Positions 39,395-49,553 are shown, numbered from the stretch's first letter. The stretch is DNA of 64,000 nt from Pseudomonas sp. GCEP-101 (GCF_025133575.1 NZ_CP104011.1:4038965-4102964); one strand, 5' to 3'. Numbers and translations are program-made. Notes: generated from the sequence alone by a model not told the origin.

Positions 39395-39509
39395 CAGGCG
39401 TAGGATCCGATCCTGGCTGGCTGAAGGGGTTAGCGTCGTACAGTAGCAGCTTGTCCTGGCTGCCAGAAGAGAGGCGGCCGGGGCTGTGCGCCCCGGCGCA
39501 AGGTGACAC

Positions 39510-41135
39510 TCAGCGGCTGGCGGTGCCCAGGTACAGCGTCAGTGTCTGGCCGGGCTTCAGCGCCTTGCCGGTACGCGGGTTCCAGCGCTGGATGTGCTGC
39601 GTCTCGACGTTGAAGCGCTTGGCGATCATGGAAATCGAGTCGCCTTGCTTGACCTTGTAATAGGTCGCGGTTTCCTGCTTCGCCTTGCCTTTGCTGCTGG
39701 CGGCGGCCAGTTGGGTGGCGGCGGCGCTCTGCAGCTTGAGGGTCTGGCCGGGCTTGACGCCGTGGCTGTCCAGGCCGTTCCAGCGCTTGAGATCGGCAAC
39801 GTCGACGCCGTTCTTCTTGGCGATGTTCCACAGGGTGTCGCCGTTCTTCACGGTGTAGCTGCGCGTGGCGACGCGGGCGCTGGCGATGGTCTTCGAGCTT
39901 TCCACCTGGGCCAGTTGGCGCGGGCTCTCCGGCTCGATGGTGGGGCGGCCCGGCTGGCCGGGGATGACCAGGGTCTGGCCGTTGCGCAGACGGTTGGCGC
40001 TCAGGCGGTTGGCCGCCTTGAGCTCGGCCACGCTGAGGCGGTAGCGCTGCGCGATGCTGTGCAGGCTGTCGCCCTTGCGCACGCGGTAGTGACTGCCGGA
40101 GCTGGCGACGGTGGTCACCAGGGGCTTGAGCTGCACCGGCTCCAGGTTGGCCACGCCGGCCTTGAGCGAATCGGCCTTGGCCAGCGGCACCAGCAGGTGA
40201 TGCGGGCCGTCCAGGGTCACGCCGCGCTTGAAGGCGGGGTTGAGCTGCTGCAGCTCGTCCTGGTCGAGGTCCGCGGCGGCGGCGACCTGGGACAGGTCCA
40301 GGCCCGGCTTGACGCGGATCGAGGTGAAGTAGGGCTGGTTGGCGATCGGGCTGAGGTTGATGCCGTAGATGGTCGGGGCGTTCACCAGCTGCGACAGGGC
40401 CAGCAGCTTGGGCACGTAGTCCTGGGTTTCCTGCGGCAGCGGCAGGTTCCAGTAGTCGGTGGGCAGACCGAGGCGCTCGTTGCGCTCGATCGCGCGGCTG
40501 ACGGTGCCTTCACCGGCGTTGTAGGCGGCCAGGGCGAGCAGCCAGTCGCCGTTGAACATGTCGTGCAGGCGACCCAGGTAGGTCAGCGCGGCGTTGGTCG
40601 ACGCGGTGATATCGCGGCGACCGTCATAGAAGTTGGTCTGGCGCAGGTTGAAGTGCGTCCCGGTGCTCGGGATGAACTGCCACAGGCCCACGGCCTGGGC
40701 ACGCGACACGGCCATCGGGTTGTACGAGCTCTCGATCATCGGCAACAGTGCCAGTTCCAGCGGCATGTCGCGCTCTTCCAGGCGCTCGACGATGTAATGC
40801 ATGTACGGCGCGCCGCGTTCGCTGGCGTTTTCCAGGAACGACTGGTTGCTCATGAACCACAGGCGCTGGCGCTCGATGCGCGGGTTGGTGTTGAGCTGGT
40901 CCTGCAGTTGGAAGCCGCCGCGCATGCGTCCCCAGATATCGTTCTGGGCTTGGTTCCAGGCGGGGTTGAACTGCATGTCCACGGCACGTGGCGCGATGCG
41001 CACGGGGCTGGGCTTGCTGGACACCTGGCCGGTCGACTGGCAGCCGGCCAGGCCCGCGGCGAGCAGTACAATAGAGACTCGGATGGCACGTGCCAATGCG
41101 TCTAGATCGGAGGTCTTGCTAGTCTTTGGCGGCAT
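39510..41135 (-). CDS. mltD: Membrane-bound lytic murein transglycosylase D
   Basis: A 541-residue outer-membrane lipoprotein that cleaves peptidoglycan. A lipoprotein signal ends in the lipobox LAGC with C32. The SLT domain (about 110–230) has the catalytic Glu in PMIESSYNP (E135), followed by AVGLWQFIPSTG and AYNAGEGTV. Three C-terminal LysM peptidoglycan-binding repeats start YRVRKGDSLHSIA, YTVKNGDTLWNIA and YKVKQGDSISMIA. A GC-rich hairpin without a T-run (about 39478–39496) follows the stop codon. Confidence 0.95.
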   Translation of the reverse strand: MPPKTSKTSDLDALARAIRVSIVLLAAGLAGCQSTGQVSSKPSPVRIAPRAVDMQFNPAWNQAQNDIWGRMRGGFQLQDQLNTNPRIERQRLWFMSNQSFLENASERGAPYMHYIVERLEERDMPLELALLPMIESSYNPMAVSRAQAVGLWQFIPSTGTHFNLRQTNFYDGRRDITASTNAALTYLGRLHDMFNGDWLLALAAYNAGEGTVSRAIERNERLGLPTDYWNLPLPQETQDYVPKLLALSQLVNAPTIYGINLSPIANQPYFTSIRVKPGLDLSQVAAAADLDQDELQQLNPAFKRGVTLDGPHHLLVPLAKADSLKAGVANLEPVQLKPLVTTVASSGSHYRVRKGDSLHSIAQRYRLSVAELKAANRLSANRLRNGQTLVIPGQPGRPTIEPESPRQLAQVESSKTIASARVATRSYTVKNGDTLWNIAKKNGVDVADLKRWNGLDSHGVKPGQTLKLQSAAATQLAAASSKGKAKQETATYYKVKQGDSISMIAKRFNVETQHIQRWNPRTGKALKPGQTLTLYLGTASR

Positions 41136-41214
41136 TGGCTGATGACTTGGTCCGGGGCAAAAATTTCGGGGATTCTAGAAATCGCGCCGGCGCTGGTCAA
41201 GATTTCGCCAGGTC

Positions 41215-41994
41215 TCAAAACTGGTCCTTCCAGCGGCGAATGGTCGCAAAGACCTCCTCCGGCGTGCGGATTTGCTGGCCGTTCCGCTCGTCGGCCATTT
41301 TCTTAACGGATGTTTCCGATACGCGAAGGAACGGATTCGTCGCCCTTTCTAGGGCAATGGAAGAAGGAAGGCTGATCCTGCCCTGTTCGCGCCAGCGCGT
41401 GACTTCCTCGAAGCGTGCCCGCACCTGCGGGTTCTCCGGTTCCACCGCGCAGGCGAAGCGCAGGTTGCTCAGGGTGTACTCGTGGGCGCAGTACACCGCG
41501 GTGCGGTCGGGCAGGGCGGCCAGGCGGCTCAGCGAGGCATGCATCTGCGCCGGCGTGCCTTCGAACAGGCGGCCGCAGCCGGCGGCGAACAGTGTGTCGC
41601 CACAGAACAGCAGGGGATGCTCTGCATCGGCATGGAAGTAGGCGATGTGCCCCAGGGTGTGGCCCGGCACGTGGATGACCTCGAACGCCAGGCCGAGCAC
41701 GGTGACGCGGTCGCCGTCTTCCAGCGCCACGTCGCGCTGCGGGATCTTCTCCCCGGCCGGGCCCAGCACGCGGGCACCGGTTTCCGCCTTGAGGCGGGCG
41801 ACGCCGCCGACGTGGTCGGCATGGTGGTGGGTGATGATGATGTCGGTCAGCGTCCAGCCGGGATGGGCCTGCAGCCATTGCTCGACCGGCGCCGCATCAC
41901 CCGGGTCGACCACCGCGCATTCGCGGCGGGTCACATCCTGCAACAGCCAGAGGTAGTTGTCGGAAAAGGCGGGCAGAGCGTCTATCTGTATCAT
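41215..41994 (-). CDS. gloB: Hydroxyacylglutathione hydrolase (glyoxalase II)
   Basis: A 259-residue metallo-beta-lactamase-fold enzyme that hydrolyses S-lactoylglutathione in methylglyoxal detoxification. Metal ligands are visible in [10 protein letters not shown] (H56, H58, D60, H61), VPGHTLGH and FCGDTLF, and the C-terminal substrate-binding helices are present. Start ATG 41994 ([16 protein letters not shown]) is the conserved family N-terminus; its ribosome site is weak. It is divergent from the methyltransferase gene. Confidence 0.95.
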   Translation of the reverse strand: MIQIDALPAFSDNYLWLLQDVTRRECAVVDPGDAAPVEQWLQAHPGWTLTDIIITHHHADHVGGVARLKAETGARVLGPAGEKIPQRDVALEDGDRVTVLGLAFEVIHVPGHTLGHIAYFHADAEHPLLFCGDTLFAAGCGRLFEGTPAQMHASLSRLAALPDRTAVYCAHEYTLSNLRFACAVEPENPQVRARFEEVTRWREQGRISLPSSIALERATNPFLRVSETSVKKMADERNGQQIRTPEEVFATIRRWKDQF

Positions 41995-42080
41995 GGGTGG
42001 AAAGTCGCCAAGTGGTGGGCATTGGCGCATAGTAGTGCGGATACGCACATTTGTGTCGCGCTGTCCCACAGGGGGTAGTG

Positions 42081-42839
42081 ATGATCGAAGAACCTTTCGC
42101 CCAGGCCGACGCCGATTGGCTGGAGCTGATCGACCAGGCCCGGCACTGGCTGTCCGGGCCGATCGGCGGAATGATGCTCGCCGAAGAGCAGCAATTGCTG
42201 ATCGATGAGCTGGAGCGCTATTTCGGCGGTTACCTGGTGCACTACGGGCCCCATGCCCAGTTGCCGGCCAGCGTCGGTAACATCCAGCGCGGCGTGCGCC
42301 TGGGCCCGCCGCTGCCGGGCGTGGAGATTGCCTGTGACGAGGCCGCGTGGCCGCTGGGCGAGCATGCCGCCGACGTGGTGCTGCTGCACCATGGCCTGGA
42401 TTTCTGCCTGTCCCCGCACCGCCTGCTGCGCGAAGCCGCGCGCAGCGTGCGCCCGGGTGGCCACCTGCTGGTGGTCGGGGTGAACCCCTGGAGCGCCTGG
42501 GGCATTCGCCATTACTTCGCCCGCGATGCCTTGCGCCGCGCCCGCTGCATCTCGCCTAACCGGGTCTGCGACTGGCTCAACCTGCTGGGCTTCGCGCTGG
42601 AGAAACGCCGCTTCGGGTGTTATCGTCCGCCGCTTGCATCGGCGAAATGGCAGGGCCGTCTGGCCCGCATGGAGACCTGGGGACCGGTCCTGCAGGGCTC
42701 CGGCGCCGGCTTCTATCTATTGGTGGCACGTAAGCTGGTGGTCGGTCTGCGGCCCCTGCGTCAGCCCCGTCGCGAGCCGCGCGGCCAATTGGTGCCGCTG
42801 CCGGTGGCCAAGGTCAGTCGTCGCGATTCCGAGTCCTGA
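42081..42839 (+). CDS. Class I SAM-dependent methyltransferase-like protein
   Basis: A 252-residue cytoplasmic protein resembling type-11 methyltransferases. The segment [42 protein letters not shown] matches motifs II–III of the fold. The N-terminal glycine-rich SAM loop is poorly preserved, so cofactor use is uncertain. ATG 42081 follows AGGGGGT. It sits 11 bp before rnhA and probably forms an operon with it; the position corresponds to PA1814. Confidence 0.8.
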   Translation: MIEEPFAQADADWLELIDQARHWLSGPIGGMMLAEEQQLLIDELERYFGGYLVHYGPHAQLPASVGNIQRGVRLGPPLPGVEIACDEAAWPLGEHAADVVLLHHGLDFCLSPHRLLREAARSVRPGGHLLVVGVNPWSAWGIRHYFARDALRRARCISPNRVCDWLNLLGFALEKRRFGCYRPPLASAKWQGRLARMETWGPVLQGSGAGFYLLVARKLVVGLRPLRQPRREPRGQLVPLPVAKVSRRDSES

Positions 42840-42850
42840 AAGCGAGCCAA

Positions 42851-43294
42851 ATGAGCGAAGAGAAAGTCGAGATCTACACCGACGGCGCCTGCAAGGGCAA
42901 CCCCGGGCCGGGTGGCTGGGGCGCCGTGCTGTTCTACAAGGGCGCGGAGCGTGAACTGTGGGGCGGCGAGGCCGAAACCACCAACAACCGCATGGAACTG
43001 ATGGCCGCCATCATGGCCCTGGCCGCGCTCAAGCGGCGTTGCGACGTGCGCATCGTCACCGACTCGCAGTACGTCATGCAGGGCATCACCGAGTGGATGG
43101 TCAACTGGAAGAAGCGCGGCTGGAAGACCGCCGCCAAGCAGCCGGTGAAGAACGCCGACCTGTGGCAGGCGCTGGACGAGCAGGTGAACCGGCATAATGT
43201 CGAATGGCGCTGGGTGCGCGGCCACACCGGCCACCCCGGCAACGAACGCGCCGACATGCTCGCCAACCGTGGCGTGAGCGAACTGCCGCGCTGA
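42851..43294 (+). CDS. rnhA: Ribonuclease HI
   Basis: A 147-residue endonuclease that cuts the RNA strand of RNA-DNA hybrids. Catalytic residues D11 (YTDGACKGN), E49 (NRMEL), D71 (VTDSQYV) and the Asp in ERADMLAN (about 135) are present, with the basic handle [16 protein letters not shown]. It is followed by dnaQ after 72 bp that contain a small GC-rich hairpin. Confidence 0.97.
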   Translation: MSEEKVEIYTDGACKGNPGPGGWGAVLFYKGAERELWGGEAETTNNRMELMAAIMALAALKRRCDVRIVTDSQYVMQGITEWMVNWKKRGWKTAAKQPVKNADLWQALDEQVNRHNVEWRWVRGHTGHPGNERADMLANRGVSELPR

Positions 43295-43366
43295 GCGGCC
43301 GGCCTTGGGAATCAAAGCAGCCCGGCGTAGCCCGGGCTGATCAACCGCAAGAAGGTTTCACACAGA

Positions 43367-44104
43367 ATGCGCAGCGTCGTACTCGATACTGAAACGACCG
43401 GTATGCCGGTCACCGACGGCCACCGGATCATCGAGATCGGTTGCGTCGAGCTCGAAGGCCGCCGTCTCACCGGCCGGCACTTCCACGTCTACCTGCAACC
43501 CGATCGCGAGATCGACGAAGGCGCGATCGCGGTGCACGGCATCACCAACGAATACGTCAAGGACATGCCGCGCTTTCGCGAGGTGGCCAACGACTTCTTC
43601 GAGTTCATCAACGGCGCGCAGCTGATCATCCACAACGCGGCGTTCGACGTTGGCTTCATCAACAACGAATTCGCCCTGATCGGCCAGACCGAGCGCGCGG
43701 AAGTCAGCGACTACTGCTCGATCCTCGATACCCTGCTGATGGCCCGCGAACGCCATCCGGGCCAGCGCAACAACCTCGACGCCCTGTGCAAGCGCTATGG
43801 CGTCGACAACTCCGGCCGTGACCTGCACGGCGCACTGCTCGACGCCGAGATTCTCGCCGACGTCTACCTGGCGATGACCGGTGGCCAGACCAGCCTCTCG
43901 CTGGCCGGCAATGGCACCGAGGGCGATGGCAGTGGGCGCGCCACGGCGACGGCGATTCGTCGCCTGGCGGCCGAGCGGGCGCTGACTCGGGTGATCCGGG
44001 CTACTGATGAAGAGATCGAGGCGCACATCGCGCGCCTGGCGGTGATCGAGAAGTCCGCTGGCGGCCCGTCGTTGTGGGCGCAGATGGAGGCGCCGAAGGA
44101 ATGA
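43367..44104 (+). CDS. dnaQ: DNA polymerase III epsilon subunit (3'-5' proofreading exonuclease)
   Basis: A 245-residue DEDDh exonuclease that proofreads for the replicative polymerase. ExoI LDTETTG (D7, E9), ExoII HNAAFDVGFINNE and ExoIII HGALLDAEILADVYL are intact. The C-terminal tail (about 185–245) supplies the contact with the alpha subunit. A terminator follows. The rnhA–dnaQ neighbourhood is widely conserved in gammaproteobacteria. Confidence 0.97.
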   Translation: MRSVVLDTETTGMPVTDGHRIIEIGCVELEGRRLTGRHFHVYLQPDREIDEGAIAVHGITNEYVKDMPRFREVANDFFEFINGAQLIIHNAAFDVGFINNEFALIGQTERAEVSDYCSILDTLLMARERHPGQRNNLDALCKRYGVDNSGRDLHGALLDAEILADVYLAMTGGQTSLSLAGNGTEGDGSGRATATAIRRLAAERALTRVIRATDEEIEAHIARLAVIEKSAGGPSLWAQMEAPKE

Positions 44105-44126
44105 TCCTTCGTGCTGCATGAAGAAG

Positions 44127-44150
44127 GCCCCTGAACAGGGGTCTTTTGTT
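44127..44150 (+). terminator. Intrinsic terminator of dnaQ
   Basis: CCCCTG-aa-CAGGGG followed by TCTTTTGTTTTT, about 24 bp after the stop codon. Confidence 0.75.
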
Positions 44151-44153
44151 TTT

Positions 44154-44317
44154 CGTAGGAGCGAGCTCGCTCGCGAACCGCCCAGCTCCGGTGCCGCCGG
44201 CTGATCCTCGATTCTTTCGTAGGAGCGGACCTTGTCCGCGAAATCCCCGCGGCTCGATCCCATCACGAAATGCCGCAGCCCGGCGCACCATTGTAGGAGC
44301 GGGCCATGCCCGCGAAC
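44154..44317 (+). repeat. Cluster of three REP-like repeats in direct orientation
   Basis: REP cores begin near 44155 (GTAGGAGCGAGCTCGCTCGCGAA), 44219 (GTAGGAGCGGACCTTGTCCGCGAA) and 44293 (GTAGGAGCGGGCCATGCCCGCGAA). Each is itself a hairpin. The arms differ in step, keeping the pairing, which marks three REP subfamilies side by side and all facing the same way. Confidence 0.82.
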
Positions 44318-44437
44318 CGCCGGCAGGGCCGGCGCCGTCCTCTGCTCGGATGCTGATCCTGTTTCGCTGCGTTGACCTGGGTGTTTCCGCGCCGCTTCGA
44401 TGTGCGCCCAGGCTCTGTGTTTCGCCCCCTCGGGCGA

Positions 44438-44608
44438 CCTACTTTGGCAAACGCCCCAAAGTAGGCAAAGGTCTTGCCCCGGACATCCGGTTTTTCGCCT
44501 AGGCGAAAAATTCCCTCGCTCCAGCGAAGTTTCAGGGGCCCGCCGCGACGGGCCATCCCTGGCCCATCGCGGCTCTCGCGGCATCCATGCCGCTCAACCC
44601 CTGAAACT
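44438..44608. repeat. Structured intergenic block with three nested inverted repeats
   Basis: Three features lie in order. CCTACTTTGG/CCAAAGTAGG is at 44438–44447 and 44456–44465. A perfect 20-bp palindrome centred on CGCCTAGGCG is at 44491–44510. AGTTTCAGGGG (44528–44538) pairs with CCCCTGAAACT (44598–44608) around about 60 bp that include CCGCGACGGG-type hairpins. No frame here looks like a gene. The block appears to be a mobile or repeated intergenic module. Confidence 0.7.
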
Positions 44609-44677
44609 CCGCTTTCACTCGGCCTTCTGAACGGGGCGGTCTGGAGTGCGCTGGCGTTTCTCTGGAAGTCTTTTAAA

Positions 44678-44722
<45 letters not shown>

Positions 44723-44870
44723 CTAGCGAGACGCTCGGGTTTGCCGGGCTTCGCCTGTCACCCACGCGACGTTTTATTACAGCGGTCAGCCGGGCACATT
44801 CCCCTACATTCCGTGAGTCCATACTCTGAGAGGAATCGACGCCAGTCGTACGTCCATTCAGGGGCTCACA

Positions 44871-47123
44871 ATGTACAAAGACTTGAAATTCCCCATCCTC
44901 ATCGTTCATCGCGACATCAAGGCCGATACCGTGGCCGGCGATCGGGTGAGGGATATCGCGCGGGAGCTGGAGCAGGATGGGTTCAGCATCCTGTCCACCG
45001 CCAGCTCCGCCGAGGGACGTATCGTCGCCTCGACCCACCACGGCCTGGCCTGCATCCTGGTCGCCGCGGAGGGGGCAGGGGAGAATCAGCGGCTGCTGCA
45101 GGACGTGGTCGAGCTGATCCGCATGGCGCGGGTGCGCGCGCCGCAATTGCCGATCTTCGCCCTGGGCGAGCAGATGACCATCGAGAATGCCCCGGCCGAG
45201 TCCATGGCCGACCTGCACCAGCTGCGCGGCATCCTCTACCTGTTCGAAGACACTGTGCCCTTCCTCGCCCGGCAGGTCAGCCGTGCCGCACGCAAGTACC
45301 TGGAGGGGCTGCTGCCGCCGTTTTTCCGCGCACTGGTGGAACACACCGCGCAATCCAACTACTCCTGGCACACGCCCGGCCATGGCGGCGGCGTGGCCTA
45401 TCGCAAGAGCCCGGTGGGGCAGGCGTTCCACCAGTTCTTCGGGGAAAACACCCTGCGCTCGGACCTCTCCGTCTCGGTGCCCGAGCTGGGCTCGCTGCTC
45501 GATCACACCGGCCCGCTGGCCGAGGCCGAAGCCCGCGCCGCGCGCAATTTCGGCGCGGACCACACCTTCTTCGTGATCAATGGCACGTCCACGGCGAACA
45601 AGATCGTCTGGCATTCCATGGTCTGCCGCGACGACCTGGTACTGGTGGACCGCAACTGCCACAAGTCGATCCTCCATGCGATCATCATGACCGGCGCCAT
45701 CCCGCTGTACCTGACGCCCGAGCGCAATGAGCTGGGCATCATCGGGCCGATCCCGCTGGCGGAGTTCAGCCGCGAATCCATCGCTGCGAAGATCGCGGCC
45801 AGCCCGCTGGCGCGCGGGCGCGAGCCCAAGGTGAGGCTGGCGGTGGTGACCAACTCCACCTACGACGGGCTCTGCTACAACGCGCAGATGATCAAGCAGG
45901 CCCTGGGTGACAGCGTCGAGGTGCTGCATTTCGACGAGGCCTGGTACGCCTACGCGGCATTCCACGAGTTCTACCAGGGGCGCTACGGCATGGGCACCAG
46001 CCGCGACGACAGCGGCCCGCTGGTGTTCACCACCCACTCCACGCACAAGATGCTCGCCGCCTTCAGCCAGGCGTCGATGATCCACGTGCAGGACGCCGGC
46101 GCGCGGCGCTTCGAGCAGGCGCGCTTCAACGAAGCCTTCATGATGCACATCTCCACCTCGCCGCAGTACGGCATCATCGCCTCGCTGGACGTGGCCTCGG
46201 CGATGATGGAAGGCCCGGCGGGGCGTTCGCTGATCCAGGAAACCTTCGACGAAGCCCTGAGCTTCCGTCGCGCCCTGGCCAACGTGCGGCAGAACCTTGC
46301 CGAGGACGACTGGTGGTTCTGCGTCTGGCAACCGCCGGGCGTGGAGGGGACCGACGAGGTCAAGACCCGCGACTGGGTGCTGGAACCCAATGCCGACTGG
46401 CACGGCTTCGGCGACGCCGTGGAAGACTACGTGCTGCTCGACCCGATCAAGGTCACCCTGGCCACCCCGGGCCTGACCGCCGGCGGGCGCCTCGACTCGC
46501 GGGGCATTCCCGCGGCGGTGGTCAGCCGCTTCCTCTGGGAGCGCGGGCTGGTGGTGGAGAAAACCGGCCTGTATTCCTTCCTCGTGCTGTTCTCCATGGG
46601 CGTGACCAAGGGCAAGTGGAGCACCCTGGTCACCGAACTGCTGGAATTCAAGCGCAGCTACGATGCCAACCAGCCGCTGGCCGATGCGCTGCCCAGCGTC
46701 GCCCAGGCCGGCGGCGCACGCTATGCCGGCATGGGCCTGCGCGACCTCTGCGACGAGCTGCACCGCTGCTACCGCGACCACGCCACCGCCAAGGCGATGA
46801 AACGCATGTACACGGTGCTCCCGGAAATCGCCATGCGCCCGGCGGATGCCTACGCCCAACTGGTGCGCGGCGAAGTGGAGGCAGTGCCCATCGATCAACT
46901 GGAGGGACGCATCGCCGCGGTGATGCTGGTGCCCTATCCGCCGGGCATTCCGCTGATCATGCCGGGCGAGCGGTTTACCGAATCCACCCGTTCCATCCTC
47001 GATTATCTGGCGTTTGCGCAGAGTTTCGAGCGCACCTTCCCCGGCTTCGATTCCGACGTCCACGGCCTGCAGATACGCGAGGTAGACGGGCAGAAGCGCT
47101 ACACCGTGGAATGCTGCAAATGA
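44871..47123 (+). CDS. ldcA: Lysine/arginine/ornithine decarboxylase, LdcA-like
   Basis: A 750-residue PLP-dependent fold-type I decarboxylase. An N-terminal receiver-like wing domain (about 1–130) is followed by the PLP domain with TFFVINGTSTANKIV, the Asp-containing HFDEAWYAYA and the PLP-binding lysine about K393 in THSTHKMLAAF. A C-terminal domain ends the protein. The orthologue by position, PA1818, is lysine decarboxylase LdcA, making cadaverine; substrate choice here is inferred from that. It is followed by a c-di-GMP enzyme and an AdiC-like exchanger. Confidence 0.92.
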   Translation: MYKDLKFPILIVHRDIKADTVAGDRVRDIARELEQDGFSILSTASSAEGRIVASTHHGLACILVAAEGAGENQRLLQDVVELIRMARVRAPQLPIFALGEQMTIENAPAESMADLHQLRGILYLFEDTVPFLARQVSRAARKYLEGLLPPFFRALVEHTAQSNYSWHTPGHGGGVAYRKSPVGQAFHQFFGENTLRSDLSVSVPELGSLLDHTGPLAEAEARAARNFGADHTFFVINGTSTANKIVWHSMVCRDDLVLVDRNCHKSILHAIIMTGAIPLYLTPERNELGIIGPIPLAEFSRESIAAKIAASPLARGREPKVRLAVVTNSTYDGLCYNAQMIKQALGDSVEVLHFDEAWYAYAAFHEFYQGRYGMGTSRDDSGPLVFTTHSTHKMLAAFSQASMIHVQDAGARRFEQARFNEAFMMHISTSPQYGIIASLDVASAMMEGPAGRSLIQETFDEALSFRRALANVRQNLAEDDWWFCVWQPPGVEGTDEVKTRDWVLEPNADWHGFGDAVEDYVLLDPIKVTLATPGLTAGGRLDSRGIPAAVVSRFLWERGLVVEKTGLYSFLVLFSMGVTKGKWSTLVTELLEFKRSYDANQPLADALPSVAQAGGARYAGMGLRDLCDELHRCYRDHATAKAMKRMYTVLPEIAMRPADAYAQLVRGEVEAVPIDQLEGRIAAVMLVPYPPGIPLIMPGERFTESTRSILDYLAFAQSFERTFPGFDSDVHGLQIREVDGQKRYTVECCK

Positions 47124-47230
47124 CCGTCCGGCTCCTGGCGGGGGCGACATACATCACTGTATGAAAAGTGGAACTATCCTTGAGCGCATCGGTAAAGGGA
47201 GAAATTGAGGAAAAAGGGAGGTTTCCCCCC

Positions 47231-49417
47231 ATGCGCTGTCCCGTGACGTTGCCGAACGAGAGCGAACGCCTGAGTGCGCTCTCCGAATACGGTTTCGATG
47301 ACGAGAGCCTGCTGCCCAGCCTGGACCCGGTGGTGCAGATTGCCATACGCATGTTCGGCATGCCGGTCGCGGCAGTGAACATGATCGGTAGCGACCATGT
47401 TTTCTTCGCCGCCGCCACCGGCATTGGCGAGGTGGACATGGGCCGCGATGTGTCCTTCTGCGCCCATGCCATCGCCCAGGATGGCGTGATGGTGGTGGGA
47501 GACGCCAGCCGCGACGAGCGTTTCCACGACAACCCCCTGGTGACGGCGCCCAATGGCGTGCGCTTCTACGCCGGCGTGCCGCTGTTGTCGGTGCAGGGGC
47601 AGCCCCTGGGGGCGCTGTGCGTGATCGACAGCCAGCCCCACGAGGACTTTTCCCCCCAGGACCGTGAACGCCTGGTCGAACTGGCGCGCATGGCGTCGGA
47701 CCGGCTCGAGTTGCGCCGCATCGAAGTGGCCTCGTCGCGCACCCGGCCCCTGTTCGAGGAGTACGCCGGCACTTCGCCGACGCCAGTGGTGTGGTTCGAC
47801 TGCTGGGGCGAGATCGCCGCCTGGAACGAAGCGGCGGCCAACCTGTTCGGCTATGACCTGGCCGAAGGCAGCGGCCAGGCCTTCGAGCTGCTGCTGCCCG
47901 AGTCCCAGCGCGCGGCGTTTCGCGCCCTGATCAACGGCGCCAGCGATGCCACGTCCCTGGACGGCATGGCGGTGCCGGGGGAGATCGCCGGCCTGCGCAA
48001 GGACGGCTCCGAGCTGTCCCTGGGCCTGACGCTGTTCAGTTGGTCGGAGCGGGGCAAGCTCAAGTTCGAAGCCGTGCTCAAGGACCTCACCGCCCAGCAC
48101 CAGGAAGAGGAAGCGCTGCGCCAACTGGCCAGTGTCGACGTGCTCACCGGGCTGGCCAACCGCGGCCAGTTCTACCGGCGCACCGAGGACATCCTGGTGC
48201 AGTCGCGCCCGGCGGCGGTGCTGATGATCGACCTGGACGGCTTCAAGGACGTCAATGATTCGCTTGGCCACGCCGTGGGCGACGGCATCCTGCGCCAGGT
48301 CGCGCAGCGCCTGGACCGGCTGGCCACCGCCGGCGCCACCGTGGCGCGCATCGGCGGCGACGAGTTCGCCATCCTCGAGCCGAACCTGCTCTCACCCGAG
48401 CACGCCATGCGTTTCGCTCAGGCGGTGATCGCCAGCATTGCCGAGCCGATCATCATCGACGCCCACGAAGTGCGGGTCGCCGCCAGCTGCGGCGTGGCGC
48501 TGGCTCCGCTGCACGCCCAGGAGGCCCTGGAGCTGGTGGGCGACGCGGATCTTGCGCTGTTCAAGGCCAAGAGCAGCGGGCGCAGCCATGCGTTCGTGTT
48601 CGTCCCGGCGCTGAAGATGGAAGCGGCGGCGCGGCATCTCTACGGCATGGAGTTGCACCGCGCCGTGGCCAACGGCGAGTTCCTGCTGTTCTACCAACCC
48701 CAGATCAGCCTGCGCGATGGCTCCCTGCGTGGCGCCGAGGCGCTGATCCGCTGGCAGCACCCGCAACGCGGCCTGCTGTCGCCGGCCGCGTTCCTGCCCT
48801 CGCTGGAGGGCGGGCCGCTGGCGGCCATCGTCGGCGCCTGGATTCTCGATGAAGCCTGCGCCCAGGCGGCCTATTGGCGGCGCAATGGCGCGCCGGACCT
48901 GCGCATGGGCGTGAACCTGTTCGGCGCGCAGTTCCGCATGGGCAACCTGGTCACCCAGGTCCTCGAGGCGCTGGAGCGGCACGGCTTGCCGGCGGAGGCG
49001 CTGGAGCTGGAGATCACCGAGAACATCGTGCTCAACCACGACGACACGGTGCTCAGCACCTTACAGAGCCTGCGCTCCTACGGCGTCGGCATCGCCTTCG
49101 ACGACTTCGGTACCGGCTACGCCTCGCTCAGCCTGCTCAAGACCTACCCGCTCTCGCGCATCAAGATCGACCGCACGTTCGTCATCGGCATGCTGGAGAC
49201 CCAGCAGGACCTGTCGGTGATTCGCGCGATCCTCGACATGGCCCGCAGTTTCGACCTGGAGACCATTGCCGAGGGCATCGAGACCTCTGCCCAGCGTGAC
49301 CGCCTGCGTGTCGAACGCTGTACCGAAGGGCAGGGCTACCTGTTCGCCAAACCGATGCCGTCACTGCAGTTCGAGCAGCTCTACGAAATCGGTACGCGCA
49401 AGGTCGGCTCCGCCTGA
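47231..49417 (+). CDS. GAF-PAS-GGDEF-EAL c-di-GMP signalling protein
   Basis: A 728-residue cytoplasmic protein without membrane helices. A GAF domain (about 30–160, ATGIGEVDMGRDVSFCAHA) and a PAS domain (about 175–290, VVWFDCWGEIAAWNEAA) lead to a GGDEF domain with an intact active site GGDEF (375–379) and an EAL domain with intact EAL (503–505). ENIVLN, DDFGTGYASL and KIDRTFV are also present, so both cyclase and phosphodiesterase chemistry look possible. There is no RxxD inhibitory site five residues before GGDEF. ATG 47231 follows GGGAGG; in-frame GTG 47168 is an alternative. Confidence 0.92.
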   Translation: MRCPVTLPNESERLSALSEYGFDDESLLPSLDPVVQIAIRMFGMPVAAVNMIGSDHVFFAAATGIGEVDMGRDVSFCAHAIAQDGVMVVGDASRDERFHDNPLVTAPNGVRFYAGVPLLSVQGQPLGALCVIDSQPHEDFSPQDRERLVELARMASDRLELRRIEVASSRTRPLFEEYAGTSPTPVVWFDCWGEIAAWNEAAANLFGYDLAEGSGQAFELLLPESQRAAFRALINGASDATSLDGMAVPGEIAGLRKDGSELSLGLTLFSWSERGKLKFEAVLKDLTAQHQEEEALRQLASVDVLTGLANRGQFYRRTEDILVQSRPAAVLMIDLDGFKDVNDSLGHAVGDGILRQVAQRLDRLATAGATVARIGGDEFAILEPNLLSPEHAMRFAQAVIASIAEPIIIDAHEVRVAASCGVALAPLHAQEALELVGDADLALFKAKSSGRSHAFVFVPALKMEAAARHLYGMELHRAVANGEFLLFYQPQISLRDGSLRGAEALIRWQHPQRGLLSPAAFLPSLEGGPLAAIVGAWILDEACAQAAYWRRNGAPDLRMGVNLFGAQFRMGNLVTQVLEALERHGLPAEALELEITENIVLNHDDTVLSTLQSLRSYGVGIAFDDFGTGYASLSLLKTYPLSRIKIDRTFVIGMLETQQDLSVIRAILDMARSFDLETIAEGIETSAQRDRLRVERCTEGQGYLFAKPMPSLQFEQLYEIGTRKVGSA

Positions 49418-49553
49418 GGGGCGGATTTTCCGCAGCGGCATTGACCGCGCAGGGCGAAATCGCTCGAAACGGGCGATATCGACCTGCAAAACGCTTTCCT
49501 CCTTGGCCCAGCGCTGTCTACCCTGTAGGACATATCGCCGCTCTGCGACTTCT

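Noticed and set aside
44263..44630. Short overlapping open frames in the dnaQ–ldcA spacer
   Set aside because: They are built from REP and palindromic repeats, lack ribosome sites and show no protein-like composition.
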